A stretch of DNA of 56,590 nt from Candidatus Poribacteria bacterium (GTDB lineage Bacteria; Poribacteria; WGA-4E; WGA-3G): the NCBI GenBank assembly GCA_022822275.1, contig JAJEBZ010000175.1, positions 1 through 56,590 on the forward strand. Reading direction: 5' to 3'. Each line of letters starts with the position of its first letter. The first letter of the stretch is position 1. Shown here one piece after another: positions 1 to 9,534 of the stretch. A program made the position numbers and the translations under genes. The notes beneath the pieces are model-generated. The model made no database searches, was not told the origin of the DNA, and saw only the letters and a list, made by a program, of their open reading frames with translations.

Positions 1-6
1 ATTCGG

Positions 7-35
7 TTGACAGGTTTTAGTGTGTTGTTTATTAT
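7..35 (+). promoter_or_regulatory. putative sigma70-type promoter upstream of esterase-like gene
   Basis: TTGACA (7-12), 17-nt spacer, TATTAT (30-35). Confidence 0.5.
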
Positions 36-101
36 TATGGTATTATAGCATTGATGCGAATTTTGTCAAGTGGGATAGAAATTTAATGGAGGGATGCCTT
101 T

Positions 102-1175
102 ATGTATAATGCAGATAAACATTTTGAAACTTTGTACGCCACAGTACCGAGGAAATATGAGTTCCATGAAACGACATCAGAAGGTTTGGTAGCATGGCAA
201 GCCAAATTTCGTCCGGAGTTGCGGAATATTCTCGGTTTAGATAATATGGAATCTGACCTTGCTGATTATGTTCCGAAAGCAGAACAGTTGGAAGTTTTGG
301 ATATGGACACTCATATTCGGGAAAGTTGGTATTTGTGGGTAGAACCGACAGTGCCGTTGCCGTTCTATCTGCTTCGTCCGAAAACAGTTGCGGGAAATGT
401 TCCTCTGATTCTTACACCACATGGTCACAACCATCCGCATATCTATGCTGGCATTGCACATTCGGAAAAAGAGGAGCAGGAGATGATAGCAGGTGAACGG
501 GACATCGCTCGCCAAGCTGCTGTGGAAGAGGGGTACATCGCGATTGCCCCGACAACACGCGCTTTCGGTGAAACACGCACCGAGGGAGACAAACAAAACA
601 ATAACACACACTCATGCAGACGTCAGTTAGTACATAGCATATTGGTTGGACGGACACCCATCGGTGAGCGGGTGTGGGACATGTCTCGTCTGATTGATTG
701 GGCAATAGAGAATTTGCCTATAGATGCTGAACGGATTGCGATTACCGGAAATTCTGGTGGTGGGACGGTGTCGCTTTTCGCTGCTGCATGTGAAACCCGA
801 ATTGCTGTTGCTGTTCCGAGTTGCTATTTTTGCACGTTTGAAGGGAGTATCGGCACTATTCGTCACTGTGAATGCAACTATGTGCCGGGTGTGATGCGGT
901 TAGGTGAGATGTATGACGTTGCTGGTTTAATCGCACCGCGTCCGTTCTTGGCAATTGCTGGGCGAGATGATGGTATTTTTCCGATAGAACATGTAAAGTT
1001 TGCATATCAACGGTTGAAAGAGATCTATACGGTTGCGGGTGTTGCGGACAGGTGTGAACTGTTTATCGGAGATGGCGGACATCGGTATTACAAAACAGGG
1101 GCATGGCAATTTGTGCGGCAGCATTTTGCAAATAACGCACATATATACCAATCCGTAATGGGAGATCACATATAA
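102..1175 (+). CDS. alpha/beta hydrolase (acetyl xylan esterase / dienelactone hydrolase-like)
   Basis: 357 aa; GNSGGG nucleophile elbow (ITGNSGGGTVSLFAAA), DGIFPIEH and GDGGH Asp/His segments. Confidence 0.75.
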   Translation: MYNADKHFETLYATVPRKYEFHETTSEGLVAWQAKFRPELRNILGLDNMESDLADYVPKAEQLEVLDMDTHIRESWYLWVEPTVPLPFYLLRPKTVAGNVPLILTPHGHNHPHIYAGIAHSEKEEQEMIAGERDIARQAAVEEGYIAIAPTTRAFGETRTEGDKQNNNTHSCRRQLVHSILVGRTPIGERVWDMSRLIDWAIENLPIDAERIAITGNSGGGTVSLFAAACETRIAVAVPSCYFCTFEGSIGTIRHCECNYVPGVMRLGEMYDVAGLIAPRPFLAIAGRDDGIFPIEHVKFAYQRLKEIYTVAGVADRCELFIGDGGHRYYKTGAWQFVRQHFANNAHIYQSVMGDHI

Positions 1176-1200
1176 CACTATATATTTCAAAGGGGAGAAT

Positions 1201-3435
1201 ATGAAGATATTAATTATAGTTTTCTTGGTGATGTTAACGATTCCTTTAGTAGTCTTTGCTGATGAAGAAACGGATGATGTGATTCAGTTGGAAGATGTTG
1301 TTGTTACTGCGCGAAAACGCGAGCAGTTGTCTTTTGAAGTGCCTCTATCGGTTTCAACGCTTCGCACCGACAAATCTGATACTTTGCGTGCATCGGGTAT
1401 GGACTTGCGGTTTTTGTCGAATCGGACACCGAGTTTTCAGATGGAATCCTCATTTGGCCGTGTGTTTCCACGTTTTTATATTCGTGGACTTGGCAATACG
1501 GATTTTGACCTTAACGCATCACAGCCCGTTTCTGTACTCTACGATGGGGTTGTGCTTGAAAATACCATGCTGAAAGGTTTTCCCGTATTTGATCTGGATC
1601 GGATAGAGGTGCTGCGAGGACCGCAAGGCACGTTATTTGGTCGGAATACGCCTGCTGGAGCTGTGAAGTTCGAATCTGCACGTCCCACACAGGTTTTAGA
1701 GGGATATGGACGATTGAGTTACGGACAGTTCAACAGCAGTAATTTTGAAGGTGCAGTATCAGGTGCGCTTGTTCCGGACGTGCTTTCAGCGAGACTTTCT
1801 ATACTCAATCAGTGGCGTAGTGATTGGATTGATAATGCGTTTACGGATGAAGAGGATGTTTTAGGCGGTTATCGTGATTCTGCAATCCGTATGCAACTGC
1901 TTTGGACTCCGATACCTGAATTAGAGGCATGGTTTAAATTCCATGGGCGTGATCTTGAGGGGACTTCACGTCTGTTTCGCGCCAATATCCTTGAACCTGA
2001 CAAGGGGGATTTGGTTGCTGACTTTGCGCGTGGGACTATCGCACACGATGCACAAAATGAACAGACACTGAGATCCGGTGGATTAGCTCTTGAGATGCGT
2101 TATGACATTGGTGACTTTCAACTGGTTTCACTGACGGGTTTTGACCGACTTACCACATATTCGCGTGGTGATATTGATGGTGGATATGGTGCAGTATTTA
2201 CTGAGACAAGTGGTCCTGGCGTAATACCATTTCCATCCGAAACGGCATCTGGTATTCCCTTGCTGAGGCAATTCAGTCAGGAAGTCCGTTTGATGACTAT
2301 CGGAGAAAGCCGTCTTGCATATCAGATCGGTTTGTACTACTTCCATGAGTTCGTGAAGATGGAGGATTTCAATTACAATACATTGGCAGGTGGCATTCAA
2401 GATGGCATGGCGCGTCAAGAGCAGACCGCTACGGCAGGAGCAGCATTCGCGTCTATGACATACCAATTGCTTGATGAACTGGAATTGGGTGTTGGTGTGC
2501 GTTTGTCTAATGATGTGAAAGATTATACAGCATGGCGTGACGAAGTGCCTGCTTCTGAAGTTGAAAGAAGGGACGCAAAACCGATCGGTCCTATCCATCA
2601 AAACCCGGAGGACACGGTGTGGAGCGGTGATCTAAGTCTACGTTATGAAGTTTCTCCTAACGTGCAGACATACTTGCGTGTCGCGCGAGGATTCCGTGCC
2701 CCCAGCATTCAGGGACGTTTGTTGTTTGGTGATGAGGTCACTGTCGCAAATACGGAGACAGTTCTCTCCGTTGAAGGTGGCACGAAACTCCGTCTATTGG
2801 AGCAGCGGTTACACATGAATTTGGCAGCGTTCAACTACTTGATGCGGGATCAACAACTTACTGCGGTGGGGGGAGGTGCCAATTTCAATCGGTTGGTGAA
2901 CGCTGATAGCACCATTGGGCGCGGTGTTGAGGCAGAATTGATTTTCCTCCCGGTACCCTCACTTGAGGTGTCAGTGGGACTTAGCTACAACCAGACACGT
3001 ATTGACGATCCGAATTTAGCGGTGGAAGGATGTGGTGCCCCGTGTGAAGTGCTGGATCCACCTGCTTCTGGTGAAGGGACTTTTTCTATCAATGGCAACA
3101 GTTTGCCGCAGGCACCAGCTTGGATTGCAGATGTGACGTTACGTTACATACTTGAACTTCCAGCAGGTTTTCGCCTTGTCGCATCTACAGATTGGGCATA
3201 CCGCAGCCGAGTGCATTTCTTTCTTTACGACTCTGTAGAATTCAGCGATGCTTGGCTTTTAGATGGTGGTGTCCACCTTGCATGCCAGTTGCCAGATTCT
3301 GTCACTGAGATTGCACTAACGGGACGCAATATCCTGAACGACACATCTCCCACTGGTGGTATTGATTTTAACAATCTGACCGGTTATGTCAATGAACCTC
3401 GGTTTTTGGGATTGGAGTTAGTTAGACGTTTTTGA
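1201..3435 (+). CDS. TonB-dependent outer-membrane receptor
   Basis: Signal peptide, DVVVTARKREQ TonB-box/plug start, VLRGPQGTLFGRNTPAGAV plug motif, C-terminal GLELVRRF; SD GGGGAGA upstream. Confidence 0.93.
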   Translation: MKILIIVFLVMLTIPLVVFADEETDDVIQLEDVVVTARKREQLSFEVPLSVSTLRTDKSDTLRASGMDLRFLSNRTPSFQMESSFGRVFPRFYIRGLGNTDFDLNASQPVSVLYDGVVLENTMLKGFPVFDLDRIEVLRGPQGTLFGRNTPAGAVKFESARPTQVLEGYGRLSYGQFNSSNFEGAVSGALVPDVLSARLSILNQWRSDWIDNAFTDEEDVLGGYRDSAIRMQLLWTPIPELEAWFKFHGRDLEGTSRLFRANILEPDKGDLVADFARGTIAHDAQNEQTLRSGGLALEMRYDIGDFQLVSLTGFDRLTTYSRGDIDGGYGAVFTETSGPGVIPFPSETASGIPLLRQFSQEVRLMTIGESRLAYQIGLYYFHEFVKMEDFNYNTLAGGIQDGMARQEQTATAGAAFASMTYQLLDELELGVGVRLSNDVKDYTAWRDEVPASEVERRDAKPIGPIHQNPEDTVWSGDLSLRYEVSPNVQTYLRVARGFRAPSIQGRLLFGDEVTVANTETVLSVEGGTKLRLLEQRLHMNLAAFNYLMRDQQLTAVGGGANFNRLVNADSTIGRGVEAELIFLPVPSLEVSVGLSYNQTRIDDPNLAVEGCGAPCEVLDPPASGEGTFSINGNSLPQAPAWIADVTLRYILELPAGFRLVASTDWAYRSRVHFFLYDSVEFSDAWLLDGGVHLACQLPDSVTEIALTGRNILNDTSPTGGIDFNNLTGYVNEPRFLGLELVRRF

Positions 3436-3473
3436 TAACATTGTTAATTATAGTAATTGAGATGTAACGTAGT

Positions 3474-5078
3474 TTAATTGATAGCAGCGTTATTATCTGT
3501 TGATGGCGGTTCTTGTATCACAGGGATAACATAGCTGTGAATTGTTGCTTCCTGTATAATGTCAGTTTCGAGGCGCGGTTCTGGGTTTTTGCGATGGTCA
3601 AAGACAACATAATATCCTGCCGTTTGACCTTCGGATTTCATGTAACGGACAAGTTGTTTTTTACCTGCGGCATAAGTGTTTTCACCATCCCATATTTTCG
3701 TCTCAATGATGTATGTGCGATTGTTATGGAAAATAACGATGTCCATGCGACCACGACCAGTTGGTACTTCAAGATACATAACCCCACCGATGAGAAGGAC
3801 AAACTGATCGAGATATGCAAGCAGCAGGTGTTGTCCAACGTATTCTTTGGGTGTTTCTGGCACTTGCAGTACGCGGAATCCTGCACGTACAACGAAATCT
3901 CGGAAGTTATTTAGTAAGAGCAACATGTCAATCTCTCCATTTGGAGTTAGGTAATCTTGAAAACCGTCTGTGCTGTTTTCGGGAAGATATTCGTTCTCAA
4001 GCCCGTTCACCAGCGGTTTAAATGTTTGCAAAATACAATAGTGATAAATCGGATTGAGAATTTCACACATCCCATCTTCTCCTTTAGTGATAACGCCATA
4101 AGTAGCGAGTTCACTGATGATCTCGTTCCGGAGTGTGAAGCGTACCCCCATATCATAAGAGACTATTTGCATGAGGTACGACTCGAACCGTTTGTCTCTG
4201 CGTACATTGGTGACCAGATGGGATAGGTTAACGTTATCTTCTTCAAGGAGTTGTGCGAGTGCCTTTGCAAAGTGGTTGTGTTCAATTGTCTCAGTTTTAG
4301 GAATATTGAATTCTTCTGTAAGGATTTGACCGAATCGGTTGACAAGGAAGGGTTGTCCTGCGGTCTGTTTGTGGATGCTTTCAATTACTTCGGCTGAGAT
4401 ACGCTGTCCAGTTTCCTCTGTATATTGAGAAAATAGTTCTTGAACCTGTTCAAGTGTAAAATTGGGTAGTAGAAACTCATCCTGTATGTTGAATGGAGAA
4501 ATAGATCTATCATAGTTGAGTTGGTTGATGCTTTTTACACCAACAATGCCGATGCTATATGGGCATCGGTTCTTACCGGTAAGGTATATTTGTCGTAGTG
4601 TATATAGGAAATCGTTGAGAACGGTTGCAGGTATACCATCAAATTCGTCAATGATCAGAACAACCTTTTTTTCTTCAAGGATACTTGCCATGTTTTCAAA
4701 GAAAACCTTCATTGTTACATGATCTGTAATCGTGGAATTATCCAAAAAGTCTTTCAATTCTGTTATCGGTTGCACGTTGTATTTCTGAAAAACATTCTCA
4801 ATTTCTTTGCATAAGTTTATGTAGAAGTATTTGTAAAAAGTGTTTGGTTCAACGTTACTGAAAGTTTGGAAATCAAGCCGTATTGGAAAATAGTTTGTGT
4901 GCGGTAACATATCAAGGGCGTTTTGAAAGAAAGTGGTTTTCCCTGTTTGTCGTGGTGCAAAAAGTACGATGTATCTACCTTTTTCTATACGCTCAATGAA
5001 GTCTGCAAGTTCATCGGTTCGTGGAACAGCATAACTGTCTTCTAAATAAACGGGACCGCGTGTTTCAAAATACCTCAT
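3474..5078 (-). CDS. AAA ATPase-like protein with C-terminal PD-(D/E)XK nuclease-like domain
   Basis: Walker A APRQTGKTTF, Walker B VVLIIDEFD; C-terminal MDIVIFHNNRTYIIETKIWDG resembles PD-(D/E)XK core. Start reset from 5099 to 5078 (GGAG upstream of ATGAGGTATTTTG). Confidence 0.8.
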   Translation of the reverse strand: MRYFETRGPVYLEDSYAVPRTDELADFIERIEKGRYIVLFAPRQTGKTTFFQNALDMLPHTNYFPIRLDFQTFSNVEPNTFYKYFYINLCKEIENVFQKYNVQPITELKDFLDNSTITDHVTMKVFFENMASILEEKKVVLIIDEFDGIPATVLNDFLYTLRQIYLTGKNRCPYSIGIVGVKSINQLNYDRSISPFNIQDEFLLPNFTLEQVQELFSQYTEETGQRISAEVIESIHKQTAGQPFLVNRFGQILTEEFNIPKTETIEHNHFAKALAQLLEEDNVNLSHLVTNVRRDKRFESYLMQIVSYDMGVRFTLRNEIISELATYGVITKGEDGMCEILNPIYHYCILQTFKPLVNGLENEYLPENSTDGFQDYLTPNGEIDMLLLLNNFRDFVVRAGFRVLQVPETPKEYVGQHLLLAYLDQFVLLIGGVMYLEVPTGRGRMDIVIFHNNRTYIIETKIWDGENTYAAGKKQLVRYMKSEGQTAGYYVVFDHRKNPEPRLETDIIQEATIHSYVIPVIQEPPSTDNNAAIN

Positions 5079-5094
5079 TTCTTCTCCTTCTTTA

Positions 5095-5119
5095 GGCACA
5101 AACTAACAGTTTGTGCTAC
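5095..5119. repeat. REP-like palindrome GCACAAACT-AAC-AGTTTGTGC
   Basis: Perfect inverted repeat; same motif as at 56471-56527. Confidence 0.65.
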
Positions 5120-5129
5120 AGAAATGGTA

Positions 5130-7469
5130 TTACTCAGTGGGGATGCTTTTTGCACACCGAAACCCCAGCCAGCCATTTGTATTATAGGGTCTATCGCGTC
5201 CACGGTCTGCGGTTTTTGCGGGTCCTGGTGTGTTCCATGAACCACCACGTGAAACTCGAGGAGAACGAATCGTCAGGTAGTTTTCCATCAATTCCTGCAT
5301 GCTGGAATCACCTGCAATTGGGTTCTTTTTAGGCGATTGACTATAGAACTTTCTGTCGTATTGATCTATGCATAATTCCCACACGTTGCCTCCCATGTCA
5401 TACAGGCCGTAGGCATTCGGCAGATAACTTCCAACGGGTAAGGTGTTCGTGTCAAAATACCCATAGTTTGCTCTGCGCGGATTGGGATGTTCACCCCACA
5501 CATAACGTTCACCTTTTTTACCTCCGCGGGCAGCCTTCTCCCATTCAGCCTCTGTTGGTAGCCTTTTGCCTACCCATTTTGCATAAGCCATTGCTGCGTA
5601 CCAACTCACATATACGACCGGATGGTTGTCTTTACCCTTTGGATAGTTATCACCATCCCAGAATCTTAGATAGCGTCCGTTGTGATATTTGCGCGGAATG
5701 TTATTTTTGCTCCATTCGGGATTTGCGTCAATGAACGTTTTGAATTGGGCATTTGTCACCTCGTAAGCGTCAATCAGGAACTCGTCAAGATAGATTGTAT
5801 GTTCGGGCGATGCATTACTGACTTGATTGCTTCCCATTTGGAACTCACCTGCGGGTATGCGTACCATCTCTTTTGCTGCTTTTTCTATCTCTTCAGTAGA
5901 GGTTACACCTTGACCTATAGCTTGCTTGGCTTTTGTGAAATCTGCTTTTGCCTCCTCAAGTTTTCCGAGTGCCTCCTTTGCTTTAGCACGATCGGTATAA
6001 GATTCTTGGTCGTCAGGTTTTAGTTTTAGTGCTGCATCAAAATCTTCAATGGCACCGTTATAGTCTTCGAGTGCAGCCTTTGCTGCGCCGCGTGTATGAT
6101 AGATGTGTGCTTTTTCTGCGTTTAATTCGATTGCTTTGTCAGCATCAGTTATTGCTGCTTGGTAATTTTTCTTTGCTTCGGCATCGTTGTCTTGTGCGGT
6201 ATGGAGTTTTCCGAGTAGGTATTTTGCCCAGCCGCGATTATTGTAGTTTTCAGCGTCTTTTGGTCCCAGTTTTATAGCTTCATTAATATCGTCTATCGCT
6301 TCTTCGTAAAGTTTTTGGGCAGCATTGAAGTTTTTTTCTTCAACATGCGATTGCGCGAATAGATATTTTGTCCAACCACGTCCGGCGTAGTTTCCATCGT
6401 TTTCTGGGTTTAATGTTACAGCTTGATCGTAATCAACTATTGCCGTTTCATATAGTTTTTGAGCGGTTGCATGGTTGTGTTTTTCTGCCTCAGCTTCACC
6501 GTAATGGGCATGGGCATGTCCCCGATAGTTATAGGCAGTATCATCTTTTGGGTCTAATTTCATCGCGGCAGTATAGTCTGCTATGGAATCCTGGAAGTGT
6601 TTTTGTGCTTTTTTCATTCTTCCCTGTTGTGCTTCTATTTCTGCATGATAGGAATGCGCGTGTCCTCGAAAGTAGTATGCCTCCGCGAACTTAGGGTACA
6701 ACTTTATAGATTCATTAAAATCTTTGATTGAACCGTTGTAGTCCTTTGCCCCAAATTTATCATATCCCCGTTGGTAAATGACATAAGCACGGATATTGTC
6801 CTGTTTGTACCATTGTGTTAATGGTACTACCTTTCCATTTTGTGAGAGTAATGCTTTGAGGATATTTGAGGGGATAGCGAAGCTGTAGTGATCTCCAGTT
6901 GCGAAACCGATTCCAACAACTTCGGCGGAGTTGTTTAGCATGGGGCAACCGCTGCTGCCATTAGAAATTTCTGCTGTTGTCTCAAGGACTTTTTCTAATG
7001 ATTTGTGTATGGTTCCGGCCGTAATCCTATACTGTTTTCCTCCGGGATAACTTGATGCGTAAACAGGATCATCAATTTTTATCGTATCACTGTCTCCCAG
7101 TGGGAGTGGTATACCCTCTCCTGATACTTTTAGGATGGCGAGGTCGTGTTTCATATCATAGCCGGAGATCCCTTCAATTGCCCAGATCGTCTCATTATCG
7201 TCCTGTTTTGCGAAAATTGCTCCTGGGCGTATGATTACGTGGAGATTGGTCACAATTTTGTCAGGTTGGACAAAAAAGCCTGTGCCAGACCAAATTGCTC
7301 TTAAATCGCCGGAAGTAATTCGGACTGTAGATGCTTTTGCCTTTGCGATTATATTCTCGTCTATTGGGATTTCGGTTTGTTCAGAAACGGTTTGCTGCGG
7401 AGTCCAGGTGCTCAAAAACAGCAGTACCAAAATGAAGGGTATGAATATATATTTTCTGTTGTATTGCAT
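5130..7469 (-). CDS. Secreted/anchored trypsin-like serine protease + TPR array + formylglycine-generating-enzyme (FGE-sulfatase) domain
   Basis: N-terminal hydrophobic signal; TNLHVI / DLAILK / GSSGCP triad; multiple TPRs; C-terminal IPAGEFQMGS...VSWYAAMAYAKWVGKRLPTEAEWEKAARGG...GLYDMGGNVWEL...SRGGSW...GFRCAKS. Confidence 0.9.
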   Translation of the reverse strand: MQYNRKYIFIPFILVLLFLSTWTPQQTVSEQTEIPIDENIIAKAKASTVRITSGDLRAIWSGTGFFVQPDKIVTNLHVIIRPGAIFAKQDDNETIWAIEGISGYDMKHDLAILKVSGEGIPLPLGDSDTIKIDDPVYASSYPGGKQYRITAGTIHKSLEKVLETTAEISNGSSGCPMLNNSAEVVGIGFATGDHYSFAIPSNILKALLSQNGKVVPLTQWYKQDNIRAYVIYQRGYDKFGAKDYNGSIKDFNESIKLYPKFAEAYYFRGHAHSYHAEIEAQQGRMKKAQKHFQDSIADYTAAMKLDPKDDTAYNYRGHAHAHYGEAEAEKHNHATAQKLYETAIVDYDQAVTLNPENDGNYAGRGWTKYLFAQSHVEEKNFNAAQKLYEEAIDDINEAIKLGPKDAENYNNRGWAKYLLGKLHTAQDNDAEAKKNYQAAITDADKAIELNAEKAHIYHTRGAAKAALEDYNGAIEDFDAALKLKPDDQESYTDRAKAKEALGKLEEAKADFTKAKQAIGQGVTSTEEIEKAAKEMVRIPAGEFQMGSNQVSNASPEHTIYLDEFLIDAYEVTNAQFKTFIDANPEWSKNNIPRKYHNGRYLRFWDGDNYPKGKDNHPVVYVSWYAAMAYAKWVGKRLPTEAEWEKAARGGKKGERYVWGEHPNPRRANYGYFDTNTLPVGSYLPNAYGLYDMGGNVWELCIDQYDRKFYSQSPKKNPIAGDSSMQELMENYLTIRSPRVSRGGSWNTPGPAKTADRGRDRPYNTNGWLGFRCAKSIPTE

Positions 7470-7550
7470 GCGGATAATCCTTCCATTGGTTCAATGAGTT
7501 AGGTTCTGTTGGCTGCAAATTATTTGAGTTTTTGTGGGGCGATTTTTCTC

Positions 7551-7640
7551 AAAATGTTTTCATTTGAAAACATTTTTCGTTTTTTTGAAAACATTTTTCG
7601 TTTTTTTGAAAACATTTTTCGTTTTTTTGAAAACATTTTA
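7551..7640. repeat. AT-rich 21-bp tandem repeat (GAAAACATTTTTCGTTTTTTT, ~3.5 copies) preceded by palindrome AAAATGTTTTC-ATTT-GAAAACATTTT
   Basis: Direct reading of 7551-7640. Confidence 0.85.
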
Positions 7641-7937
7641 TAATTTGGAATAAACCCAGTCATAGTAAGGGTTTACAGGCGATTTTTTGTAAATTTTTTG
7701 AAATTAAAAAAAAATATTTTTTGGAAAGTGTAACATTTTGTAATTCTGTTGTTATTGATGTGTGGTGTGTGTCAGTTTTGTAAGAATATTTATGTGTTTT
7801 GTTATATGGTTGTTATGTAATATATATTATAACATGTATATTATTGTGTGTCAAGTCTTTTTTAGTTTAATTTTCTTATATTTTATTATTATGAATGTGT
7901 AAAATTTAGGTCAAGGTGTGTTGTCTAATATTTTCTG

Positions 7938-7985
7938 ACAGAATCTCGGATTTCACAGAGGGCGCGGATTACATGGATAAGACCG
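7938..7985. repeat. Degenerate copy of dispersed repeat GAATC(G/T)CGGAT...CGCGGAT
   Basis: Resembles the core arms of the element at 36673-36867. Confidence 0.4.
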
Positions 7986-8069
7986 CTGCAATGGATCGTA
8001 TCACTGTTGTAGTAAAGCGTCTTTTTGTTTTTCCATAGTTTTTCTCCCACTATTTACCTAACAATTTCG

Positions 8070-9488
8070 TTAGTTTGATACATTTTCAACATCTGGATGT
8101 AATTCCTTTGCTTTTGCAAAGTCTGCTTCTGCTGCTTTTTGTTGTCCAAGTGCTTTTTTTGCTCTACCCCGATTTTTGTATGCTTTAACATATTTAGGGT
8201 TTAATTTGATAGCGGTATTGTAATCTTCTATTGCACCTTCATAGTCATCAAGTTTAGCTTTTGCGTTTCCTCTATTGTAATATGCTTTTGTATATTCAGG
8301 ATTCAGTTTTATAGCCGTATCATAATCTTCTAAGGCACCTTTGGTGTCACCGAGATATCGCCTCAAGGTACCGCGATTGTTGTATGTGTCCGGATCCTCA
8401 GGATTTAATTTGATAGCGTTATCGTAGTCTTCAATAGCTCCTTGAAAATCATCAAGTTTTCGCTTCGCATTTCCCCGATTATAGTATGCGTTTGTCTTTT
8501 CAAAGTCTAGTTTGATAACATTATCATAGTCTTCTATAGCACCTGCAATGTCACCGAGTTCGTCCTTTGCTTCAGCCCGTTTTAAGTAGGCGTGAGCCAA
8601 ATTGGGGTTTAGTTGAAGGGCTTTATCGTAGTATGCTACTGCTTTTTCGTATTTTTCTGCTGCTAAATACATGTTCCCTATATCTGTTTTAGAGTAGGCG
8701 CGTATTTTTGGATGTCTACGCCATTCCGATATAGATTCAACTTGTCCTGAGTTGGCTATTAATGTTTTGAGAGCAGTTAGCGGAATTGCATTAACAAAGG
8801 AAAGTCCGTTTGTGTTGCTATTATTTGTTCCTGTGCCAGATTCAACAACTCCGATAATTTCTCCTTCGTTGTTTAGCACGGGGCCGCCGCTATATCCGTC
8901 AAGTTGTTCTGTGTGAAGTTCCACTTTTATCTGCAGTAGTTTTTCATTATTATGTTCTCCAGAGATTGTACCTGCAACACTTCTGTATTTTTTCTCATCG
9001 TAACCGACAATGTAAGCTTGCTCACCTCTTTGAAGGTTATTGCTGTTTCCAATGGGAAGAGGTACACCTGTTTCAGTAACTTTCAGGAGCACAAGGTCAT
9101 TTTCGTCGTCAAACGCTGTTACACCCTCAATAGTATATTTTGTTGTTCCTTTACTCATGTGGAGATTGCTGGGTTTTTGGTCTTTTTTCTCGTTTAATCG
9201 TTTTGACTTACCTTGAAATAATTGCAAGACTATGTTGTTGATTTTTTTAGAGATACGTTGGGTAATGGGAGCTTTTTGTGCTTCAAGCTGCTTGGCGGTG
9301 ATTGCTTTGACATTGAATCCCGGTACGCCTTCGATCACATGAATGTTCGTTACGATTTTGTCCTGTTCCACGAAAAAACCGGTGCCTACTTGAATCGTCA
9401 GTCCGATAAATTTTGTTTTCAAGCAAACTGTAGATTTCTTGCTATTTTCAGCAATTTGTTGGAGTTGTTCATCTCTTTTTTGTTCCAT
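8070..9488 (-). CDS. Trypsin-like serine protease with C-terminal TPR repeats (no signal peptide)
   Basis: TNIHVIEG / DLVLLK / DGYSGGPVLN triad motifs; TPR units YNRGNAKxxLDDxxGAIEDYDxAIKLNP. Confidence 0.9.
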   Translation of the reverse strand: MEQKRDEQLQQIAENSKKSTVCLKTKFIGLTIQVGTGFFVEQDKIVTNIHVIEGVPGFNVKAITAKQLEAQKAPITQRISKKINNIVLQLFQGKSKRLNEKKDQKPSNLHMSKGTTKYTIEGVTAFDDENDLVLLKVTETGVPLPIGNSNNLQRGEQAYIVGYDEKKYRSVAGTISGEHNNEKLLQIKVELHTEQLDGYSGGPVLNNEGEIIGVVESGTGTNNSNTNGLSFVNAIPLTALKTLIANSGQVESISEWRRHPKIRAYSKTDIGNMYLAAEKYEKAVAYYDKALQLNPNLAHAYLKRAEAKDELGDIAGAIEDYDNVIKLDFEKTNAYYNRGNAKRKLDDFQGAIEDYDNAIKLNPEDPDTYNNRGTLRRYLGDTKGALEDYDTAIKLNPEYTKAYYNRGNAKAKLDDYEGAIEDYNTAIKLNPKYVKAYKNRGRAKKALGQQKAAEADFAKAKELHPDVENVSN

Positions 9489-9534
9489 ATAATAGGGGCT
9501 CTTTTTGCTTGCTTGCGGTGTGAGTCGGGACGGT

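Noticed and set aside
237-611. Antisense ORFs such as 237-611, 2128-2601, 5468-5734, 6368-6694, 12261-12683, 13591-13914, 16136-16432
   Set aside because: Overlap well-supported genes on the opposite strand and show no domain-like sequence
5130-7469. Diversity-generating retroelement target (FGE/C-type-lectin fold)
   Set aside because: No reverse transcriptase ORF and no template/variable repeat pair seen in the window
7551-7640. CRISPR-like direct repeats
   Set aside because: 21-bp units are contiguous with no unique spacers and no cas genes nearby
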